Source: Gudongella sp034006985
GTDB lineage: Bacteria > Bacillota > Clostridia > Tissierellales > Tissierellaceae
Direction of reading: 5' to 3'
NCBI GenBank assembly: GCA_034006985.1
Contig: JAVERT010000021.1
Coordinates: forward strand, 1 to 42,760
DNA length: 42,760 nt
Under the pieces are notes generated by a model. The model had not been told where the DNA came from and ran no database searches. It saw nothing but the letters and a program-made list of their open reading frames with translations. Made by a program: the position numbers and the translations under genes. Positions within the stretch are counted from its first letter, which is position 1. The number at the start of each line of letters is the position of its first letter. Shown here one piece after another: positions 15,981-24,655 of this stretch.

Positions 15981-16022
15981 AAATTCTATTTTCAGACTAG
16001 TCGTTTGAAAGTAGGATTTTTT
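15981..16022 (+). terminator. Intrinsic terminator, module copy C
   Basis: AATTCTATTTTCAGAC (from 15982) pairs with GTTTGAAAGTAGGATT around a 5-nt loop, with several G-T wobbles, and is followed by TTTT. Together with the promoter-like GGATATAATAAAAATG (TATAAT 16095-16100) it forms a module related to those at 13237 and 22900. It separates the Abi unit from hsdM. Confidence 0.7.
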
Positions 16023-16159
16023 ATTCTGAGCAAAATATTATCCATAGGCATTAAATAACCATATATACCAATAGATAATAAAAAGGAAGTAGGATATAAT
16101 AAAAATGTATATAAATTAACAGAAGAATTTTAAATTATTATAAATCTGGAGGAAGATAG

Positions 16160-17671
16160 ATGGGGAAATTGACTTTACAGACTTTGGAAACGAAATTATG
16201 GGATTGTGCTGATATTTTAAGGGGAACTCTTTCTTCAACTCAATATATGGATTACATATTTGGGATGTTATTTCTTAAGAGAATTAACGATCAATTTGAG
16301 ATGGAAAGAAAAGAGAAAAAGACGAAGTTTGCAAAACTTCCAGCCGAAGCGCTTGAAAAAGAGCTAGAGAATGCAAAAGCATTTAAGACATTCTTTATTC
16401 CATCAAAAGCTAGATGGGATAATTTTAAAGACCTTAATTTAAATATAGGAGCAGAGCTTGATAAGGCATTTAAGGCTATAGAAGATGAGCCCAAAAATGC
16501 TGAACTTGTTGGAGTGCTTACAACTGCAAATTACAATGATAAAGAAAGAGTGCCAGATGGCAAACTAAATCAGTTGATTCAAATATTTGATAAGCTAGAT
16601 TTATCAAACGAGAATTTAGAATCTCCAGATATTCTTGGGGATGCATATATGTATCTTATCAAGATGTTTGCAGATGATGGTGGGACTAAGGGGGGAGAAT
16701 TTTATACTCCAAAAGAAATTAAAGAAACCATGGTAAAACTATTAAAGCCTCAAGAAGCTATGTCAATATATGATCCCTGTGCTGGTTCTGGCGGGTTTCT
16801 AATTAGCGCTATTGAGTATATAAAAGAAAATGGTGGTAATCATAGAAATCTTCAAATATATGGTCAAGAGATAAACTTATCCACCTGGGCAATTGCTAAA
16901 CTAAATATGCTCCTTCACGATGTATCGGGAGCGACAATTTGGAAAGGTGATACAATAAGAGATCCTAAAAATACAGAAGGAGCAACTCTAAAGACATTTG
17001 ATATGGTGCTAAGCAATCCTCCTTTTTCACTTAAAAACTGGGGGAAAGAAGTTGCGGAGAAAAATGAATTTAATAGATTTAATTACGGTATTGCACCTAC
17101 TTCATATGGAGATCTTGCATTTGTTCAACATATGCTAGCATCTACTAATTCAAAGGGGATAATGGCTACTGTAGTTCCTCATGGCATCCTTTTTAGAGGA
17201 GGAGCTGAAGGTAGAATTAGACAAGGTTTATTAGAAGATGACCTATTTGAAGCGGTTATTGGTTTCCCACAAAATTTATTTTACGGGGCATCTATTCCTG
17301 CATCTGTAATTATATTAAATAAAAACAAAAGTGAAGATAAAAAAGGGAAAGTATTATTTATTGAAGCCTCAGATGGTTTTATTAAAGATGGAAATAAGAA
17401 TAGATTAAGAACTCAAGATATAGAAAAAATAGTAAGTACATATGATAATTTTAAAGATATAGAAAAATTTGCTAAGGTTGTAGAAATCCAAGAGATTAAA
17501 AACAACGACTATAATTTAAATATAACCAGATATGTAGACACCTCAGAAGAAGAGGAAGAAATAGATATAAAAGAAGTAATTGCTAGAATTTCTCAAAGAG
17601 AAGAAGAATTAGAAGAATCAAGAGAAAAGATAAATACATTCCTTCAGCAACTTGGCTTTGAAAGGATTTAG
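16160..17671 (+). CDS. hsdM: Type I restriction-modification methyltransferase subunit HsdM
   Basis: A 503-residue N6-adenine DNA methyltransferase. The N-terminal HsdM_N helical domain spans about 1-150 (LWDCADILRGTLSSTQYMDY). The SAM-binding motif is DPCAGSGGFL (~205-214), after GGEFYTPKEI, and the catalytic motif IV is NPPFS (~285-289). The C-terminal tail is a charged helix that contacts HsdS. It methylates adenine in the site chosen by HsdS and is part of the restriction complex. ATG 16160 follows GGAGGAAGATAG. The stop touches the hsdS start, so the two are coupled. Confidence 0.93.
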   Translation: MGKLTLQTLETKLWDCADILRGTLSSTQYMDYIFGMLFLKRINDQFEMERKEKKTKFAKLPAEALEKELENAKAFKTFFIPSKARWDNFKDLNLNIGAELDKAFKAIEDEPKNAELVGVLTTANYNDKERVPDGKLNQLIQIFDKLDLSNENLESPDILGDAYMYLIKMFADDGGTKGGEFYTPKEIKETMVKLLKPQEAMSIYDPCAGSGGFLISAIEYIKENGGNHRNLQIYGQEINLSTWAIAKLNMLLHDVSGATIWKGDTIRDPKNTEGATLKTFDMVLSNPPFSLKNWGKEVAEKNEFNRFNYGIAPTSYGDLAFVQHMLASTNSKGIMATVVPHGILFRGGAEGRIRQGLLEDDLFEAVIGFPQNLFYGASIPASVIILNKNKSEDKKGKVLFIEASDGFIKDGNKNRLRTQDIEKIVSTYDNFKDIEKFAKVVEIQEIKNNDYNLNITRYVDTSEEEEEIDIKEVIARISQREEELEESREKINTFLQQLGFERI

Positions 17672-18898
17672 GTGGATGGGATGAATAAAAATAGGGATGG
17701 ATATAAAGAGACGGAAGTGGGATGGATACCTGAGGATTGGGAAGTAACTAGCATTGGTGATGTAGCTAACTTTCAAGGAGGATTTGCTTTTAAAAGCACT
17801 GACTATCAAGTAGAAGGTACAAAATTATTAAAAATAGCTAATGTTCAGCAGAATAGATTAATATGGAGAGATATTAATTATTTGCCCTCAGATTACTTAG
17901 AAAAACATTCTGATTTTAGCATTTCGGTGGGTGATGTAATAATCGCAATGACAAGACCAATAATCTCTACTGGAATAAAGGTGTGTAAAGCAAAAGAAAT
18001 AGATATACCATGCTTATTGAATCAAAGGGTTGGTAGATTTATAATCAAAGGGGACCTATCAAATGAGTATCTCTATCAAAGTTGCTTTACAAGATTCTTC
18101 ACAGAAAATGTAAAAAACCTTTCAAACACCACTGGTCAGCCTAATATTAGTTCTGGGCAAATAGAGTCTATAAAAATTCCTATTCCACAACTAAAAGAAC
18201 AACAAGGCATAGCAGAAATCCTATCTACAACCGATAATCATATTGAGAAGCTAGATAAGATTATTGAAGATTATCAGCTTCTTAAAAAAGGGATGATGCA
18301 AAAGCTTTTAACTCAAGGTATTGGTCATAGAGAATTTAAAGATACTGAGATTGGAAGGATACCGAAGGAGTGGGAAGTTAAGAAGTTTTATGATTTATTT
18401 AAAGTTACAAGTGGTTCTTCTTTATCCCAAAAAAATATTGTTGAAGGGTCGTATCCAGTATATGGTGGCAATGGCGTTAATGGATATCACAATGAATATG
18501 AATTTGAAGAATCAAAATTAGTAATTGGTCGCGTAGGAGCATATTGTGGATGTATTCACAGAACAACTCCGAGGTCATGGATAACAGATAATGCTTTATA
18601 TATAAAAGAAAAGAAATATGATTATAATGATGATTTTATGTATTATAAACTGGTATATATTGATTTGAATAAGTATGCTAATCAAAATGCTCAACCAGTA
18701 ATTTCGGGAGAAAAGATATATCCATTAGTAATTGGGCTCCCAAGTGTTGAAGAACAAAAACAAATAGCTGATATCCTATCATTAATAGATATTAGAATAG
18801 AAAACCTACAACAACAACGCACCAACTTTACCCAACTTAAAAAAGCCCTAATGGAACAACTGCTTACAGGAAAAATACGAACTATAGATAACAACTGA
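17672..18898 (+). CDS. hsdS: Type I restriction-modification specificity subunit HsdS
   Basis: A 408-residue HsdS with the usual two-fold layout. Each half begins with a similar stretch (TEVGWIPEDWEV near residue 15, TEIGRIPKEWEV near 224), contains a variable target-recognition domain and ends in a conserved helix (PQLKEQQGIAEILS and PSVEEQKQIADILS, then coiled coil). Each half reads one part of a bipartite site, which cannot be predicted here. The GTG at 17672 directly follows the hsdM stop. The ATG at 17681, with GGTGG before it, is an alternative start. No second hsdS, inverted repeat pair or invertase is present, so recombination-driven switching is not indicated. Confidence 0.92.
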   Translation: MDGMNKNRDGYKETEVGWIPEDWEVTSIGDVANFQGGFAFKSTDYQVEGTKLLKIANVQQNRLIWRDINYLPSDYLEKHSDFSISVGDVIIAMTRPIISTGIKVCKAKEIDIPCLLNQRVGRFIIKGDLSNEYLYQSCFTRFFTENVKNLSNTTGQPNISSGQIESIKIPIPQLKEQQGIAEILSTTDNHIEKLDKIIEDYQLLKKGMMQKLLTQGIGHREFKDTEIGRIPKEWEVKKFYDLFKVTSGSSLSQKNIVEGSYPVYGGNGVNGYHNEYEFEESKLVIGRVGAYCGCIHRTTPRSWITDNALYIKEKKYDYNDDFMYYKLVYIDLNKYANQNAQPVISGEKIYPLVIGLPSVEEQKQIADILSLIDIRIENLQQQRTNFTQLKKALMEQLLTGKIRTIDNN

Positions 18899-18911
18899 TA
18901 GGAGGAATTAT

Positions 18912-21900
18912 ATGGCTGGTCTGGGAAATGAATTTACTTTAGTTGAAAAAGCTGCTTTAGACTATCTTGTTGATATTCTAGGCTATACATATATTGAAGC
19001 TTCAAAGCTGACTCCTTCATTTGGTGAAAGGGAGTCTTTTCGTGATGTTATTTTAATTAATAGACTTAGGACTGTTATCAAAAGACTTAACCCTTGGATA
19101 AATGATGAATCCTTGGGAACTGCTCTCAAGTTCTTGGTTAACAGTGAATCATTGGGGACTTCATTACTTGAAATTAACGAGCGAATATATAAGGCTATAG
19201 TAGATTTGGATTTTACTGTTTCCCAATCCATTGATGGACAGAAAAAACCTCAGACAGTTCGATTTATAGATTTTGACAATATCGACAATAATGAGTTTAT
19301 TGTAACAAATCAATATCAGGTTCAAGGGATTAATGCTACAATTTATCCTGATATAGTGCTTTTTATAAACGGTATTCCTCTTGTAGTTATAGAAGCGAAA
19401 TCACCTTTTAAAGAAGGAGGACTCTTTATAAAGGCTGGGAAAAAGGATGCCTTTGATCAGCTTCAAAGGTATATGGATATCAGAGAAGGTGCTATCTTTG
19501 AAGGGGCTGAAAGACTCTTCCATACAAACTTTATACTTGGAATAATAAATAAATACCATGCCTATTGTGGGACTATCTCCTCGACCTATGATTATTTCTT
19601 AGAGTGGAAGGACCCATATCCATTTAAAAAAGAGGAGATAGAAGATATTGAAAATAATGGACAAAACTTATTTTTCCAAGGTGTCTTAGAAAAAAACAAC
19701 CTACTTAAGATAATGCAGTTTTTTATTCTATTTGAAACTGATGGAGATAGGAGAATTAAAAAACTTGCACGCTACCAACAATTCAGAGCTTGTATAAAAG
19801 CATTTAAAAGAATTCAAGAAGGCAAAACTCCACTTGAACGAGGTGGGGTTATTTGGCATACCCAAGGTTCTGGCAAATCTTTATCTATGGTTATGCTTGC
19901 AAGGATGATTAGAAGAACTCCTTCTTTAAGAGATACTATGCTAGTTGTAATCACAGATAGGGTTGACCTTGATAAACAAATCTATTCGACTTTTTCAAGG
20001 GTATTTCCATCTGAGTATACTTTGGCTGAAAATAACCTGGATAAGATTTTAACCAGAGCTGAAAGTGTGGAAGAGATGAAAACTCTGCTTAGCGGTGGCC
20101 AAGCTAAAATTATTTGTACAACTATCCAAAAATTCCAATGCGAATCTGACAATCAAGCAATATTAAGTGATGAAAAAACAGAACTTAAGTTATTTTTTGA
20201 TAAAGAGATTGAAGTTCTAACCAATAAATCTAATGTTATAGTTTTTACAGATGAAGCTCATAGAAGTCAGTATTCAAATCTTTCTATGAATATGAGAAAG
20301 ACTCTACCGAATGCTACATTCATCGGATTTACTGGTACGCCAATTGAGAAAGATGATAAGTCTACATATAGAACTTTTGGTCAACTTATAGATAGTTATA
20401 CCATTTCCCAAGCAGTTGCTGATGGAAATACAGTAGCTATAATATATGAGGGAAGAAGACAAGACCTTCATATTATCCAAGATGAGCTTGATGAAGACTT
20501 CCATAAATACTTTGACAATAAATCTGATGATGAAAAAGAAGCTATCAAATTAAGGTATTTTAATAAGATTGCACTTGCCGAGGCTGAAGACAGGGTGGAT
20601 GATATTGCAAAGGATATTCTAATCCACTATAGGGACAATAGTTATAAGCTTGGCTTTAAGGCTCAGGTTGTTTGTGTTTCAAGGCATGCATGTGTAAAAT
20701 ACTACGATGCATTTATAAAACATATGGCAGATGTATTCGGGGATAATCCTATTGAAATAAAAGTAGTTTATTCAGCTGATAATAATGATCTTCCATATAT
20801 AAAAGAACATAGAAGCTCAAAGGGCGAGCAAGATACTATTCTTAGTCGATTTAAAAGAGAAATTGAAAAGGATAGGCTTTGTATTCTAATAGTTAAGGAT
20901 ATGCTCTTAACTGGATTTGATGCAAAGATTGAAGATGTGATGTATCTTGATAGACCTCTTAAGGAGCATACTTTACTTCAGGCTATAGCAAGAGTTAATA
21001 GAACCTACGATAAACCATATAAAGTGGTTGAAGATGGTGAGGAAATTGAAAAGTCTAGGACCAAGGCATATGGAAGGGTTGTAGATTACTTTGGAATTAC
21101 AAGACATTTAGAAGAGGCACTTAAGGTATTTGACAATGCAGATATTCAGGAGCCAATGGCCAGTATAGATAGTCTTTTTAATAAGATGCTTGATTATAAA
21201 GAGGCGGTTATGAGGATTTTTGCGGGGGTAGACAAACGGGATTTAGATGCACTTATGAATGTATTAAAAGCTGAAAATAAACGAGTGGAATTTGATATGG
21301 CATATAGAAGGTTTGCAATTGCTCTTAATGCTTTAATGCCAACCCACGTTCGAAAAATGGATTTGGATGATTTAAAATGGTTATCCTATATACGGGCTGC
21401 AGCAAAGGTTAGATTTGAGCCTGAAAATGCTATTGATATTTCTGATTGTGGAGAAAAAGCAAAAGAACTTATCTCAGAGCATCTTAAATCCAATGGGGTT
21501 TATCAGTGGATTCAACCTGTTACCCTATTTGACAATGATTTTTCTGATAAAATAAATCATGGTTCAGATGAAGCGATTGCTTCAACTATGGAGCATGCAA
21601 TTAAGCATGCAATAAATGTAAAGATGAAAGATAACCCAGTACATTATCAGTCACTTTTTGAAAGACTTCAAAAGATACTTGAAGAAACAAATATGAATTG
21701 GGAAGAGAGAAGAAAGCAACTAAAAGAGTTTGTTGAAAGAGAGTTTAAAAATAGCGAAGCTGATTTAACCAAAGAACTTGGATTTAAAGAAAAAAGGCAA
21801 CTTGCAATATTTGAAATGATTAAAGCAGAGATACAAAATAAAAAGGTTGCTGATGGACATATATATTATGCAGGTGATGATGAAAATACTGTATTTAAAG

Positions 21901-22124
21901 ATATAACGTATGCAGTAATCGAAACTATAAAGGATAATTGGGTTGTTGGCTTTACCCAAAACCCTACTCGTATAAATGAGATGGAGCAGGCTATACATTC
22001 AAAGCTTCTTCTTAATTATTATGATGATATTGGAGATTATGATAAGATTGGGAAACTGACATCTAGAATTATTGAGCTTGCTAAGATTCATTATTATAAG
22101 AACGATTGGAGCAATAAGAAATGA
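18912..22124 (+). CDS. hsdR: Type I restriction endonuclease subunit HsdR
   Basis: A 1070-residue subunit of full length. The N-terminal PD-(D/E)xK nuclease is visible as PDIVLFINGIPLVVIEAKSP (~147-166). The superfamily 2 translocase follows, with motif I GGVIWHTQGSGKSL, motif II (DEAH) VFTDEAHRSQ, motif III FIGFTGTP and motif VI LLQAIARVNRTYD. The C-terminal ~300 residues are helical and would bind the HsdM2S core. It moves DNA with ATP and cuts unmethylated DNA at a distance. ATG 18912 lies 13 nt after hsdS behind AGGAGGAATTAT. The stop overlaps the next start by 4 nt. Confidence 0.94.
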   Translation: MAGLGNEFTLVEKAALDYLVDILGYTYIEASKLTPSFGERESFRDVILINRLRTVIKRLNPWINDESLGTALKFLVNSESLGTSLLEINERIYKAIVDLDFTVSQSIDGQKKPQTVRFIDFDNIDNNEFIVTNQYQVQGINATIYPDIVLFINGIPLVVIEAKSPFKEGGLFIKAGKKDAFDQLQRYMDIREGAIFEGAERLFHTNFILGIINKYHAYCGTISSTYDYFLEWKDPYPFKKEEIEDIENNGQNLFFQGVLEKNNLLKIMQFFILFETDGDRRIKKLARYQQFRACIKAFKRIQEGKTPLERGGVIWHTQGSGKSLSMVMLARMIRRTPSLRDTMLVVITDRVDLDKQIYSTFSRVFPSEYTLAENNLDKILTRAESVEEMKTLLSGGQAKIICTTIQKFQCESDNQAILSDEKTELKLFFDKEIEVLTNKSNVIVFTDEAHRSQYSNLSMNMRKTLPNATFIGFTGTPIEKDDKSTYRTFGQLIDSYTISQAVADGNTVAIIYEGRRQDLHIIQDELDEDFHKYFDNKSDDEKEAIKLRYFNKIALAEAEDRVDDIAKDILIHYRDNSYKLGFKAQVVCVSRHACVKYYDAFIKHMADVFGDNPIEIKVVYSADNNDLPYIKEHRSSKGEQDTILSRFKREIEKDRLCILIVKDMLLTGFDAKIEDVMYLDRPLKEHTLLQAIARVNRTYDKPYKVVEDGEEIEKSRTKAYGRVVDYFGITRHLEEALKVFDNADIQEPMASIDSLFNKMLDYKEAVMRIFAGVDKRDLDALMNVLKAENKRVEFDMAYRRFAIALNALMPTHVRKMDLDDLKWLSYIRAAAKVRFEPENAIDISDCGEKAKELISEHLKSNGVYQWIQPVTLFDNDFSDKINHGSDEAIASTMEHAIKHAINVKMKDNPVHYQSLFERLQKILEETNMNWEERRKQLKEFVEREFKNSEADLTKELGFKEKRQLAIFEMIKAEIQNKKVADGHIYYAGDDENTVFKDITYAVIETIKDNWVVGFTQNPTRINEMEQAIHSKLLLNYYDDIGDYDKIGKLTSRIIELAKIHYYKNDWSNKK

Positions 22125-22834
22125 AATTAAGCTATGAATATGGGACACAAACCATAGAATTCGAGGTAATATTTAGAAAAAGAAAGACCATGGCAATTCA
22201 GATACAGCCACCAGATATAGTTACTGTAATTTCCCCTAAAGGTGTAAAAGAAGACGAAATATTAAAAGCAGTTAAGACTAAATCAAAATGGATTACTCAA
22301 AAGCTATTTCAAATTAGAGAAATGGAGTATCTAAAAAGGAATAGAGAATATGTTAATGGAGAGAGTTTTGTTTATATGGGAAGAAACTACTCACTACAAA
22401 TTATTATTGATGAATCTTACAAAGTTCCTGAAGCTAAGTTATTTAGAGGAAAGTTTTATGTATATACCCATTCAACGGATGCAGATACTATAAGGAGGGC
22501 GCTAGAGAAATGGTATAAAAAAAAGGCCCTGCAAAAAGTTTTGGAAAGAATCGATTATTACCAAAAATATTTTGATGTATCACCAAATAAGGTAATGATA
22601 AAAGAACAGAAAAAAAGATGGGGATCTTGCAGTAGTCATAGAAATCTCTACTTTAACTGGAAGTGTATTATGGCACCATCTCCAGTTCTTGATTATCTTG
22701 TGGTTCATGAAATGAGTCATATGGTTCATATGAACCATTCTCCAGAGTTTTGGAACTTGGTGAGGAGTATCATACCAGATTATGAGGAGAGAAGAAAATT
22801 GCTTAAAAACCAAGGGGTTAAATACGATTTATAG
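22121..22834 (+). CDS. YgjP/DUF45-family metallopeptidase linked to type I R-M
   Basis: A 237-residue protein of the M48-like YgjP (DUF45) family. The zinc motif HEMSHMVHMNHSPEFW (HExxH with downstream His and Glu) is at about 196-211, after the conserved KKRWGSCS and LYFNWKCIMAP segments. It starts inside the hsdR stop (ATGA overlap at 22121-22124), so it belongs to the same transcript and is translationally coupled to hsdR. Genes of this family commonly end type I R-M operons. Their exact job is unproved, and control of HsdR level by proteolysis is a plausible idea. A 180-bp relative of its 3' end lies at 38280. Confidence 0.85.
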   Translation: MKLSYEYGTQTIEFEVIFRKRKTMAIQIQPPDIVTVISPKGVKEDEILKAVKTKSKWITQKLFQIREMEYLKRNREYVNGESFVYMGRNYSLQIIIDESYKVPEAKLFRGKFYVYTHSTDADTIRRALEKWYKKKALQKVLERIDYYQKYFDVSPNKVMIKEQKKRWGSCSSHRNLYFNWKCIMAPSPVLDYLVVHEMSHMVHMNHSPEFWNLVRSIIPDYEERRKLLKNQGVKYDL

Positions 22835-22899
22835 ATCGTGGTTTATATTTTAACATAAGAGTATAAGAACAGAGAATATACTGCAGTTATAATACTTAG

Positions 22900-22946
22900 A
22901 ATCCTATTTGCAAGCGTAACAGTTTGGAATAGGATTTTTATTTTTA
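22900..22946 (+). terminator. Intrinsic terminator of the hsd operon, module copy D
   Basis: AATCCTATTTGCAA (22900-22913) pairs with TTTGGAATAGGATT (22923-22936), with minor mismatch, and is followed by T-rich sequence. It is the third member of the AATCCTA-type hairpin family also at 13237 and 15981. Downstream to 23200 I see only the AT-rich promoter-like copy D (TATAAT 23024-23029, CTGAATAAATAGATAATT) and no supported gene. Confidence 0.75.
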
Positions 22947-23200
22947 AGTTTTATCTATAAAATGTTGCAAAATAAAATGTGAGCAAGTACATGTTATCAG
23001 TAGATATTATAAGAGAAATATTGTATAATAAATTTATCTGAATAAATAGATAATTAGAAATATATGCATGCATAGATTTACAGGAGTGAATGGGTGGCTA
23101 AGTTATCTCTGTATGATATGCAAATAAAATAAATGGTGGTATGAAAAAATATCGTTATATTAGTGTGGTAAAGGGTATCTTGTAAATATGTATAAATAAT

Positions 23201-24655
23201 TTGTTTGTTTTGGAAGCTAAAGTAATAGCTATCAGAGGAGGGATTGTCATAATATTAAAATCTAGTAGCGATGGATTATCTAATCCTAGAACTTACGCAA
23301 AAGAAATTAGTCAAGCTTTAGAAAAAACAGATTTTGCGGTATTAGATGATATCATCAATGAAATTCTTATTAGCAAAAAAAAGGATCGAACAATATTTAC
23401 TGCAGGAAATGGTGGAAGTTCAGCAACAGCAAGTCACTTTATTAATGATTTGGTTAAAGGTGCCAGAGTTAATAATCGAGAAGGATTTAGAGCACGTAGT
23501 CTTAATGACTCTACTGCCATGATGACTTGCCTAGCAAACGATTTCTCTTATGAGGAAATGTTTAGTATAATGTTGCGTACTTTCGGCAAGCCAGGAGATT
23601 TAATTGTCGTGTTTAGTGGTAGTGGTAATTCACCTAACATACTTCACGTTTGTGAAACTGCTAAAAAAATGGGCTTAACTGTTATAGGTTTTGGTGGCCG
23701 TGATGGTGGGAAAATGAAAGCATTTTGCGATCATATTCTTATTGCACCTACAGATAATATGGAACAGATTGAAGATTTCCATATGATTTATATTCATGCA
23801 TTAATTTCTAGCGTGAGGGAAAAACTTAAAAATATGTGGGATATTGAAATTATAAACTATCCAAATTGTGTAAAGCCTAAAAATGCAATATTTGATTTTG
23901 ATGGAACTATTAGTTTAATTCGTGAGGGTTGGCAACCGATTATGTATGAATATTTCACTCAGGAATTATTAGAATGTCCAAATATGACGGATAAGGAAAT
24001 AGCTAAAAAAGTTGTCATGGACTTTGTTGACTATCTAACAGGAAAGCAAACCATATTTCAATGTATGCATTTGAGCGATGAAATAATAAAATATGGTGGA
24101 AGGCCAAAGGATCCATTGGACTATAAAATTGAATATCTAAGGCGATTAAACGAGCATATAAAGATGCGTATTGATAGGCTTAGAAATGGAGGAGACCCTT
24201 CAGAATATATGGTTCCAGGTGTTGTAGATTTTCTTGAGAAACTTAAAAATGAGGGTATGGATTGTTATCTTACCAGTGGTACAGATGAAGTAGATGTATT
24301 AGAAGAGGCAGAATTATTAAATGTTGCCCAATATTTTAAAGAAATTCATGGTGCAAGAGATGATAATAGTACTTTGTGTTCAAAAGAAGAGGTTATAAAT
24401 GATTTAATAAAGAGTAAATCTTTGAAAGGCTCAGATTTTATAACTTTTGGAGATGGATATGTAGAGATAGAAATTGCAAAAAATATAGATTCTTATGCAG
24501 TAGCGGTAGCGACAAATGAAGAAGAGAAAGATAGGTCCGTAAATCAATGGAAGAGAGGAAGACTTCTTAAAGCTGGAGCTGATTGTGTTATACCAGACTT
24601 TAGTGACGCTAATCGTCTTTTAGATTTTATGAGGAGGTCTTGGGATGACATTTAA
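23201..24655 (+). CDS. SIS-domain sugar phosphate isomerase fused to HAD phosphatase
   Basis: About 484 residues from TTG 23201. Residues ~30-205 form a SIS domain like phosphoheptose isomerase GmhA: AGNGGSSATASHFINDL (68-84), VFSGSGNSPNIL (137-148) and EQIEDFHMIYIHAL near 188-201. Residues ~215-484 form a HAD hydrolase: motif I FDFDGTIS (221-228), motif II TSG (338-340) and motif IV TFGDGYVEIE (~385-394). The fusion would join a ketose/aldose phosphate isomerisation to a dephosphorylation. It is the first gene of the sugar operon. The start is uncertain: GAGGAGGG at 23235-23242 is followed by ATT, GTC, ATA, ATA but no ATG, GTG or TTG in this frame. The next gene overlaps by 11 nt. Confidence 0.8.
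   Translation: MFVLEAKVIAIRGGIVIILKSSSDGLSNPRTYAKEISQALEKTDFAVLDDIINEILISKKKDRTIFTAGNGGSSATASHFINDLVKGARVNNREGFRARSLNDSTAMMTCLANDFSYEEMFSIMLRTFGKPGDLIVVFSGSGNSPNILHVCETAKKMGLTVIGFGGRDGGKMKAFCDHILIAPTDNMEQIEDFHMIYIHALISSVREKLKNMWDIEIINYPNCVKPKNAIFDFDGTISLIREGWQPIMYEYFTQELLECPNMTDKEIAKKVVMDFVDYLTGKQTIFQCMHLSDEIIKYGGRPKDPLDYKIEYLRRLNEHIKMRIDRLRNGGDPSEYMVPGVVDFLEKLKNEGMDCYLTSGTDEVDVLEEAELLNVAQYFKEIHGARDDNSTLCSKEEVINDLIKSKSLKGSDFITFGDGYVEIEIAKNIDSYAVAVATNEEEKDRSVNQWKRGRLLKAGADCVIPDFSDANRLLDFMRRSWDDI

Noticed and set aside
17672..18898. Phase-variable hsdS
   Set aside because: The two halves of HsdS share short conserved segments, as all HsdS proteins do. No second hsdS, inverted repeats or invertase is nearby.
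23094..23132. 12-codon ORF starting GTG (MAKLSLYDMQIK) before the sugar operon
   Set aside because: It has a fair ribosome site and faintly recalls the first residues of LacI-type regulators, but no further homology follows the stop. It is too short to call.
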